A stretch of DNA of 59,957 bases from Halomonas sp. NO4. GTDB lineage: Bacteria; Pseudomonadota; Gammaproteobacteria; Pseudomonadales; Halomonadaceae. The stretch lies in contig NZ_WHMA01000020.1 of the NCBI RefSeq assembly GCF_010994375.1, positions 1-59,957 on the forward strand, written 5' to 3'. The stretch's first letter is position 1, and each line of letters begins with the position of its first letter. Shown in pieces: positions 54,060-59,957 of the stretch. The translations under genes and the position numbers were made by a program. The notes beneath the pieces are model-generated. The model was not told where the DNA came from. It worked only from the letters and a program-made list of their open reading frames with translations, and made no database searches.

Positions 54060-55946
54060 GTGAGGAATCTAACCATTGCCCAAAAGCTGATGATCGGCAT
54101 CAGCCTGTGCATGATCCTGATCGTTGGCGGCGCGACGGCCATTCAGTACCGGCTGTTCAGCGAGCTGATCACCGACCGAGTCACCCAAGACGAATTGCCG
54201 GCAACCCTGGAAAGCATTCGCAATGACATCGAAGCCAACTTGAGCGGGCCAATCACGACGGCCCAGAGCCTGGCGAACAATGGCTATCTGCACGAATGGC
54301 TGACCGAAGGGGAATCGCGGGAAGGTAGCGAGCGCGCGGTGGAGCACTTCGAACGACTCCAGCAACGCACCGGAGCCAACACCGTCTTCTACGTGTCGGC
54401 ACTCAGCGGCAACTACTACACGGCCAATGGGATCGAGCGCACGCTGGACCGTGAAGAAGACCCCTGGTTCTATCGCTTGGTCGACGATGCCGACAGCCCT
54501 GATTATACGCTGGATGTCGATTCAGACGGCGGAGAGCTGAAGGTCTTCATCAACCACGTGGTCGAATTCGACGGCGAACGCGTGGGGGTCGCCGGGGTCG
54601 GCTATACGCTCGACGCCATGGCCGAGACGATCAGCAACTATCAGCTGGGTGAGACGGGCTCGGTGTTCCTGGCAAGCCAGGACGGCACGATCAGCGTTCA
54701 CCCTGAGGGAGCCTCGATGGCGGGCCAGCCGGTAGCGAACCTGCCCGGCTGGGAGACCCAGGCCGCCGAGCTGCTGGCAGGCGTTGGCTATCGTTACGCC
54801 ACGATCAGCGACGAACACGGCGCCGAGCAGCTGGTCGCGGCGATCGAAGTACCGGGTACCGACTGGATCGCCTTCGCCCGGATACCGCGCAGCGAACTGT
54901 TTGCCGATCTCAACCAGGCGGTGCTGATGGTCATTCTGACGGTAGCGGCAATCGTGCTGGCGAGCCTGGTGGTGTTCGCGTTGCTGCTACGTGCCCTGTT
55001 CCGCCCCATCCGACGCACCGCCGATGCCATGGGCGAGATCGCCCAGGGGGATGGCGACCTGACGCTGCGACTGCCCGTGCAGGGCAAGGACGAAGCCAGC
55101 GAGCTGGCCATCCAGTTCAATGCCTTCGCCGACAAGATGCATGACGTACTCGCCCAGGTGAGGAGCAGCAGCGATGCCGTTCGGCATGCCGCCCAGGAGA
55201 TCGCCAGCGGCGGACAGGACATGTCGCGACGCACCGACCAGGCGGCGTCCAGCCTGCAGCAGACCTCCGCCTCTATCGAGCAGATCGCTGGCACGGTGGA
55301 CAACACCTCGGCCTCGTCACGCGAGGCGAACCACCTCTCGCAATCCGCCGCCCAGCTGGTACAGGGCACCGGCGACACGGTATCGCACGTGGTAACGACG
55401 ATGGGCGATATCCAGCACGCCTCCGAACGTATCGGCGACATCATCAAGGTCATGGATGACATCGCCTTCCAGACCAACCTGCTGGCGCTCAACGCCTCGG
55501 TGGAAGCGGCCCGCGCCGGCGAGAGCGGCAAAGGCTTCGCCGTGGTGGCGGGCGAGGTCCGCCAACTCGCTACCCGCAGCGCCCAGGCCTCGCGGGACAT
55601 TCGCGGCCTGATCGACGCCTCCGGCGAGAAGGTCCAGGGCGGCACCCGGCTGGTACGCGACGCCGGCAACGCCATGAACGAGCTCGTCGAGGTGGTGAAC
55701 CGCGTGGCAGGCATGCTCGGGGAAATCAGCCACGCCACCACCGAGCAGAGCGACGGCATCGGCCAGGTCAACATTGCCGTGGCCGAGCTCGACCGCATGA
55801 CCCAGCAGAACGCCTCGCTGGCGGAGGAATCCACCTCGGCCGCCGAGCAGCTGCGCGAGCAAGCCGACCGCTTGGCGGAACTGGTGGGCAGCTTCAAGCT
55901 CAACGACGCACGGCAGGAAAGCCGGCAATACCCAGCTTTGACATAG
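54060..55946 (+). CDS. Methyl-accepting chemotaxis protein with periplasmic Cache-type sensor
   Basis: A 628-residue receptor: transmembrane segment 1 at about 8-28, a periplasmic Cache-like domain of about 250 residues (NTVFYVSALSGNYYTANGIERTLDREEDPWF; FINHVVEFDGERVGVAGVGYTLD), transmembrane segment 2 at about 290-312, HAMP, and the signalling domain with the conserved hairpin tip (DDIAFQTNLLALNASVEAARAGE). It lacks the NWETF-type CheR/CheB-binding tail. GTG 54060 with AAGGGGGAACA upstream is chosen over ATG 54036. No che gene is adjacent. Confidence 0.95.
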   Translation: MRNLTIAQKLMIGISLCMILIVGGATAIQYRLFSELITDRVTQDELPATLESIRNDIEANLSGPITTAQSLANNGYLHEWLTEGESREGSERAVEHFERLQQRTGANTVFYVSALSGNYYTANGIERTLDREEDPWFYRLVDDADSPDYTLDVDSDGGELKVFINHVVEFDGERVGVAGVGYTLDAMAETISNYQLGETGSVFLASQDGTISVHPEGASMAGQPVANLPGWETQAAELLAGVGYRYATISDEHGAEQLVAAIEVPGTDWIAFARIPRSELFADLNQAVLMVILTVAAIVLASLVVFALLLRALFRPIRRTADAMGEIAQGDGDLTLRLPVQGKDEASELAIQFNAFADKMHDVLAQVRSSSDAVRHAAQEIASGGQDMSRRTDQAASSLQQTSASIEQIAGTVDNTSASSREANHLSQSAAQLVQGTGDTVSHVVTTMGDIQHASERIGDIIKVMDDIAFQTNLLALNASVEAARAGESGKGFAVVAGEVRQLATRSAQASRDIRGLIDASGEKVQGGTRLVRDAGNAMNELVEVVNRVAGMLGEISHATTEQSDGIGQVNIAVAELDRMTQQNASLAEESTSAAEQLREQADRLAELVGSFKLNDARQESRQYPALT

Positions 55947-55970
55947 ATCCGCTAACCGAACGAAAACCGC

Positions 55971-55993
55971 GGGCGACCGACATGCGGTCGCCC
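55971..55993 (+). terminator. Hairpin downstream of the chemotaxis receptor gene
   Basis: Perfect 9-bp arms GGGCGACCG / CGGTCGCCC with a five-base loop, 25 bp after the stop codon. No clear T-run follows. Confidence 0.6.
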
Positions 55994-56006
55994 CAACTCA
56001 TCGCCG

Positions 56007-56047
56007 TCGACACAATGTCGATACTTGTTCCCATACCCATATGGGAA
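56007..56047 (+). promoter_or_regulatory. Operator region of the toxin-antitoxin operon
   Basis: Two dyads in a row: TCGACA-CAA-TGTCGA (56007-56021) and TTCCCAT-N6-ATGGGAA (56028-56047), the latter containing a perfect CCCATATGGG. They end 12 bp before the toxin start, as expected for autoregulation by the XRE-type antitoxin. Confidence 0.6.
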
Positions 56048-56059
56048 TAAAATACCGAC

Positions 56060-56425
56060 ATGGATTCGCCCCCTCCCAAACCCGTCCACTGGGTGGCCAG
56101 CAGCAAGAAGGATCTTCTGGCCATGCCCGACGATGTCAAGGACGTCTTTGGCTTCGCCCTTCACCTGGCCCAGGTTGGCACCAAGCATCCACAGGCCAAG
56201 CCGTTGAAGGGGTTTGATTCCGCTGGCGTCCTCGAGGTCGTCGAAGACCACCAGGGGGATACCTATCGCGCCGTCTACACCGTCAAACTGGGTGATGCGA
56301 TCTACGTCCTTCACTGCTTCCAGAAGAAGTCAGCCAAGGGCATTTCCACCCCCAAGCCTGATATGGACAAGATCCGCGACCGACTCAAGCTCGCCGAGCA
56401 GCACGCCAAGGGGGAAACGTCATGA
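56060..56425 (+). CDS. RelE/HigB-like toxin (phage-derived Gp49-like family)
   Basis: A 121-residue protein of the Gp49-like (PF05973-type) branch: VHWVASSKKDLLAMPDDVKDVFGFAL, then the core YRAVYTVKLGDAIYVLHCFQKKS, then a helical end. This group holds ribosome-dependent mRNA-cleaving toxins. The order toxin before antitoxin and the four-base overlap (ATGA) with the next gene are typical of higBA-type operons. There is no good ribosome-binding site before ATG 56060. Confidence 0.87.
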   Translation: MDSPPPKPVHWVASSKKDLLAMPDDVKDVFGFALHLAQVGTKHPQAKPLKGFDSAGVLEVVEDHQGDTYRAVYTVKLGDAIYVLHCFQKKSAKGISTPKPDMDKIRDRLKLAEQHAKGETS

Positions 56426-56739
56426 CCATCGACACCGGCTCCACCAACGTCTATGCCGACCTGGGCATGCCCGATGCCGATGAAATGCTCATCAAGGCAC
56501 AGCTCGCCGCCAAGATCGGCGAGATCATCAAGCACCGCCGCCTGACGCAGTCCAGGGCCGCCGAGATCATGGGCATTCCCCAGCCCAAGGTATCCGCCCT
56601 GCTACGTGGCCAGTTCCGTGGCATCAGCGAAGCCAAGATGCTCGAGGCCATCGCTCGTCTCGGCCGCGAGGTAAAGATCGTGATCGGTCCATCACGCCGC
56701 CGCTCTTCCCCCGGCCATGTTGAACTTGAGATGGCTTGA
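56422..56739 (+). CDS. XRE-family antitoxin (HigA2-like)
   Basis: A 105-residue protein with a helix-turn-helix in the middle (about 35-90: IKHRRLTQSRAAEIMGIPQPKVSALLRGQFRGISEAKMLEAIARLG) and an N-terminal acidic arm that may cover the toxin. This is the form seen with Gp49-like toxins. It should repress the operon via the dyads upstream of the toxin gene. Confidence 0.88.
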   Translation: MTIDTGSTNVYADLGMPDADEMLIKAQLAAKIGEIIKHRRLTQSRAAEIMGIPQPKVSALLRGQFRGISEAKMLEAIARLGREVKIVIGPSRRRSSPGHVELEMA

Positions 56740-56791
56740 GGCGGAAAACAGTAAGGCGTCAATTCGGGTTCTGATCGTCCGATGGCTGGTG

Positions 56792-56887
56792 ATGAGGCTG
56801 GTCAGGGGCGTCTTCGCCAATCAGCGCCGGCACAGTGCGATTGGGATGATCAGACCTGAGGCCTTCGAGGCCCGAATGATCTCTTAG
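56792..56887 (+). mobile_element. IS3-family transposase remnant (C-terminal end)
   Basis: The last codons read RRHSAIGMIRPEAFEARM and then stop, like the end of OrfB of IS3-family elements (YN-RRRHSAIGM-SPEAFE). The DDE catalytic domain and the inverted-repeat ends are not seen. The stretch 56888-57530 that follows holds no gene I can recognise; it includes a lower-GC patch near 57230-57340 and a 75-codon frame (57206-57433) with no known match. Confidence 0.65.
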
Positions 56888-57530
56888 ATCGGTGTCCACG
56901 ACTGCAGGGTAAGATCAGCGTTCTTCGAGCGCCTGGTGGCACTGCGCCTGTTACCCTGACCCTCCGGTGTGGCCAGGGCCCGCCTCCCGCCGATGGTCCG
57001 CCGGGCAGGATCTCGTCCCTGTCGAGCCGTTGCGTCGACGGGGCCAAGGGTCTTCCCGGCGAGCGGTGCCGCGATATCGGTGGGAGCATCCCCGTTCATC
57101 ACCGGCCAAGTTCGGTCAGCCGCGCCTGCATGTTCTCATTACCGCTCAGGCATTCAACAAGTCAAGGCGGGAGCCCACCCCACAAATTCCTACTGGTTGC
57201 ATGCCATGGGGCACGACGTGGCCGTAGTGGTAAGGGTGGCTAGCTTGGAGAGAAGAGCAAGCGTAAAGAAAACTCCATATTATGTATGCCAGCTAACGGC
57301 CAGATGCGGATCTTCAGCAACTCCTTATGTAACTGATGTAACGCCGGAGCTGAGACGCTGTTTGCAAGCCGCCGCGCGGCTTACGAACGGTCCGGCTCCA
57401 GCACTGCGAATGATCATCAAAGCGGGGGAGTAACGACCTCGTCAACAGGGCCTGTCCTCGGTTAGATTCGTCTCAAGTGACATTCGTCCCCGACGACATC
57501 CATTCGCCATCGACACCCCGGAGCCCTTTC

Positions 57531-57893
57531 ATGTCTCGTGCTATCGAAATCCCCGCCGCCGACGGCACCATCGACGCTCATGTCTTCACGCCCCGGAACG
57601 CCGACGGCCCCCTTCCAGCCGTGGTGCTGTTCACCGATATCGGTGGTCTGCGCCCCTGCTATCACGAGAAGGCTCAGCAGGTCGCGGACAACGGCTATTC
57701 CGTCTTGATGCACAATGTTTATTACCGCGATGCGAACGGCCCGGTCGTACCGGAGGGCAAGTCCTTCCGCGACCCGGACGTGCGACCGACGCTGTTCGAG
57801 TATGCCGGCCAACTCACGCCCGAGGCACAATCCCGCGACTTCGCCGCTCTCCTGGACTGCATCGATAACGAGGGTGACTGCTCCCCGCCCTAA
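57531..57893 (+). pseudogene. Dienelactone hydrolase-family protein, truncated
   Basis: The start matches the family well (MSRAIEIPAADGTIDAHVFTP, VVLFTDIGGLRPCYHEKAQQVADNGYSVLMHNVYYR). It breaks at about codon 115, after LLDCIDN, where GVVGYCMGG with the catalytic cysteine should follow. All three catalytic residues are lost. The break is about 100 bp before the group II intron region, so another insertion or deletion, perhaps an IS that now holds the intron, cut the gene first. Confidence 0.75.
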
Positions 57894-58613
57894 GCGCTGA
57901 CGCGCCACGGGTGTTAATGGCCAAGTAAAGTGACCCAGTACCGGCCAACGCTTCTGACCCACCCCCGAGGTGGCAGCGCTGCCACCATCCACCTACCGTG
58001 TCGGCTCAGCCAAGGGTCGGGACGGAGATGTGAAGGACTGGGGAATGATTCGTGTGCCGCAGGCACCGACATCAGCCGCACAGGATGGCAGCTGATAAGG
58101 GCATAAGCTCGTAAAGAGATGGTGGTAGGTCCACCGGAGTCTGCTGTCGGAAGCCGGCTTCAAACCACCTCAAGCGGCTCCTGTTAAGAGCATGGGTCGT
58201 GAGCGTTGAGGAAACGTCAGCCAATGAGCTGGCAGGTAAGGTGCAGAGAGATGAGTTATCCCGAACCTATGTTGACGCGTCGTAATCCAAAAACTGACAT
58301 CAAAACCGGGGGCGGAATCATCCTTCGGGAACAGTTTGCAAGCGAGCTCCGAAGGCTGTGCAAGCGGTGTCCGGCGTATAGTGGGCATGACTCTGTACCG
58401 GGCTCTTTATGGGAACTGCGGGAACCAGTCATCACGATGCCAAGGAAGAAATGCAAGCCACTGAAATGGCGAGCATGAGAGTACCGATGCGTGATACTGG
58501 GACGGAGCAACTCGTAGTAGCAAGGAAGTGCCTGTAATGGGCATGGAGCGAAGGGGTTGCATCAAGCGGGCTTGTGTTGTGGCCCAACTGTCGATTGACA
58601 GGAGGAGGTCATA

Positions 58614-59861
58614 ATGGAAGCCAAGCCTTTCACCATATCAAAATGGGATGTCCTGCGAGCTTACCAGTTGGTAAAAGCCAACCAAGGTAGCGCAGGGGTT
58701 GACGGGGAGTCACTGAGTGACTTTGACCTCAACCTGAAAAGGAATTTGTACAAGATCTGGAATCGCATGTCCTCAGGTGCCTATTTCCCCCCGCCGGTGA
58801 TGGCGGTAGCCATTCCCAAAAAGGCGGGTGGGGAACGTATCCTGGGCATACCTACCGTCAGTGATCGAATCGCTCAGATGGTCGTCAAGCTGGCATTTGA
58901 AACCTCAGTAGAGCGCATCTTTCTGGCGGACTCCTATGGCTACAGACCGGGAAAATCGGCACTGGATGCTGTAGGTGTCACACGAAAGCGATGCTGGCAG
59001 TTCGACTGGGTGCTGGAGTTTGACATCAAAGGGTTGTTCGACAATATTCGGCATGACCTGCTGATGAAGGCAGTCGATAAACATACGGACTTGCCTTGGG
59101 TCAAGCTATATATTGAGCGCTGGTTAGCGGCACCGCTGCAGCGAGAGGATGGAGCACTGATTGCCAGAACACAGGGAACTCCACAAGGTGGGGTCATTAG
59201 TCCTGTGCTGGCGAACCTCTTTCTGCATTACGTCTTTGACAAGTGGCTAGCTAAACACTATCCCAACCTCAAATGGTGTCGTTATGCGGATGACGGGCTT
59301 GTGCACTGCCGCTCACGTGAAGAAGCGGAGCATATGCTCTCGGTTCTGCGGAGTCGATTTGCAGAGTGTGGTCTTGAGTTGCATCCTGTCAAAACCAAGA
59401 TCGTATACTGCAAAGATGGCAGCCGGAAAGGCAACCATGGACATACACAGTTTGACTTTCTGGGATATACTTTTCGACGTCGTGTTGTCAAAAACCGTAA
59501 GGACAACAGCCTTTTTCTGAGCTTCACACCTGCCGTGAGCAAAGTGGCACTTTCAGGTATGAAACGAAGAATCCGAGAGCTGCGTGTTCGGTCTCGAACC
59601 GAGCTGAGCATTGCACAACTGGCAAAGCAGCTGAATCCGATCCTAAATGGATGGCTTGCATACTATGGCGCCTTCTACCGATCGGCACTCTATGCAATTT
59701 GTTGGCATGTCAATAAGGCTCTGGTTCGATGGGCGAGAAGAAAGTTCAAGTCGCTGAGACAACACAAGACACGGGCAGTGAAATTCATGGAAAGGATTTC
59801 AGAGCAGTGTCCCCGTTTATTTGCCCACTGGCGGCAGAGTATGCGTGGTTCGTTTGCTTGA
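58614..59861 (+). CDS. ltrA: Group II intron reverse transcriptase/maturase
   Basis: A 415-residue protein. RT blocks run from GSAGVDG near residue 25 through RPLGIP-like RILGIPTVSDRIAQ, FDIKGLFDNI, GTPQGGVISPVLAN and the catalytic YADD at about 224-227. The X/maturase domain (LNPILNGWLAYYGAFYRSALYAI) covers about 340-400. There is no HNH endonuclease domain at the C-terminus, so mobility would use nicks at replication forks or another primer. ATG 58614 has AGGAGGAGGTC upstream. The frame is intact, so the intron may still be active. Confidence 0.93.
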   Translation: MEAKPFTISKWDVLRAYQLVKANQGSAGVDGESLSDFDLNLKRNLYKIWNRMSSGAYFPPPVMAVAIPKKAGGERILGIPTVSDRIAQMVVKLAFETSVERIFLADSYGYRPGKSALDAVGVTRKRCWQFDWVLEFDIKGLFDNIRHDLLMKAVDKHTDLPWVKLYIERWLAAPLQREDGALIARTQGTPQGGVISPVLANLFLHYVFDKWLAKHYPNLKWCRYADDGLVHCRSREEAEHMLSVLRSRFAECGLELHPVKTKIVYCKDGSRKGNHGHTQFDFLGYTFRRRVVKNRKDNSLFLSFTPAVSKVALSGMKRRIRELRVRSRTELSIAQLAKQLNPILNGWLAYYGAFYRSALYAICWHVNKALVRWARRKFKSLRQHKTRAVKFMERISEQCPRLFAHWRQSMRGSFA

Positions 59862-59864
59862 TGG

Positions 59865-59899
59865 GAGCGGAATGAATCGAGAGGTTCACGTTCCGTTCT
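59865..59899 (+). ncRNA. Group II intron domain V
   Basis: The 35-base stem starts GAGCGGAATGA and ends CGTTCCGTTCT, with a bulge and a GAGA-type loop region in the middle. It has the length and AGC triad of bacterial domain V, the catalytic heart of the ribozyme, just after the RT stop codon. Confidence 0.75.
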
Positions 59900-59957
59900 G
59901 CGAGAGGCTGCGGGGGAAGTTCCCGCGGCCTACTCACCACAAGATCAAAGCGTTACA

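Larger units (their letters stand above)
58000..59937 (+). mobile_element. Group II intron with encoded reverse transcriptase
   Basis: The reverse transcriptase gene sits inside a longer non-coding unit. About 600 bases precede it, as expected for ribozyme domains I-III; domain V and a domain VI-like hairpin follow it. The 3' end is probably near 59937 (domain VI GGCTGCGGGGG / TTCCCGCGGCC, then TACTCAC). The 5' end is unresolved: GTGTC at about 57999 or GTGTG at about 58052 are candidates for the GUGYG start. The unit is lower in GC than its surroundings. Confidence 0.75.

Noticed and set aside
57206..57433. 75-codon frame in the lower-GC patch
   Set aside because: It has no ribosome-binding site and no recognised domain, and lies among broken genes. 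I kept it only as a note in the IS remnant entry.

Overview
This window looks like a chromosome segment of a high-GC gammaproteobacterium, most likely Halomonas or a close relative of the family Halomonadaceae. That is an inference from gene content: a class I PHA synthase, a homodimeric-type pyruvate dehydrogenase, a GMC/MmsA pair like DddA/DddC, and PmrA-like and PhoPQ-like two-component systems. Most of it is densely coding, GC-rich core DNA. The two ends are different: lower in GC and full of mobile or broken genes.

Layout. 1-4.6 kb: a lower-GC accessory block with the stub of a tyrosine recombinase, a SIR2-like protein, an HNH endonuclease, a small zinc-ribbon protein and a NERD-domain protein, all four on the minus strand; then a small membrane protein and a scrap of nirD. 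4.9-17.1 kb: a carbon-flow locus. phaC (+) converges on maeB-aceE-aceF-lpd-DASS transporter (-). Together these could import C4-dicarboxylates, make pyruvate and NADPH, then acetyl-CoA, which is what PHA synthesis needs. 17.4-25.6 kb: patatin, PIN-PhoH, zinc ribbon, stand-alone trpB, UbiA-type prenyltransferase, esterase, SLC13/RCK transporter and a cold-shock protein. 25.8-30.0 kb: GMC oxidoreductase and MmsA-type dehydrogenase divergent from a LysR regulator, probably a 3-hydroxypropionate/malonate-semialdehyde pathway.

30.1-39.5 kb: FMN glutamate-synthase-like membrane protein, cytochrome b561, then two OmpR-type two-component systems. The first is fused in an operon with a family 9 glycosyltransferase and has CTTAAG-N5-CTTAAG type boxes. 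The second has a PhoQ-like kinase and is flanked by PepSY proteins on both sides of a TTCATG-N5-TTCATG repeat. 39.5-46.2 kb: NnrU, ArsP-type permease, a decayed PhoD-like phosphatase, DUF533/TerB protein, rhodanese, ChaC, TauE/SafE and a small hypothetical protein.

46.2-52.0 kb: the most unusual unit, a tightly overlapping four-gene operon of a KaiC-family double ATPase, a receiver-like/GAF/GGDEF/EAL protein, a PAS histidine kinase and a LuxR-type response regulator. Its upstream region carries an 18-bp perfect dyad shaped like a GacA box. 52.3-53.9 kb: XRE-cupin regulator with AzlCD exporter behind a 36-bp palindrome. 54.1-56.7 kb: chemotaxis receptor and a HigBA-like toxin-antitoxin pair with operators. 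56.7-59.96 kb: a second mobile patch with an IS3 remnant, a truncated dienelactone hydrolase and a group II intron with its reverse transcriptase.

No CRISPR array, rRNA or convincing tRNA was seen by eye. Start codons were chosen from ribosome-binding sites and family alignment from memory; no database search was possible.
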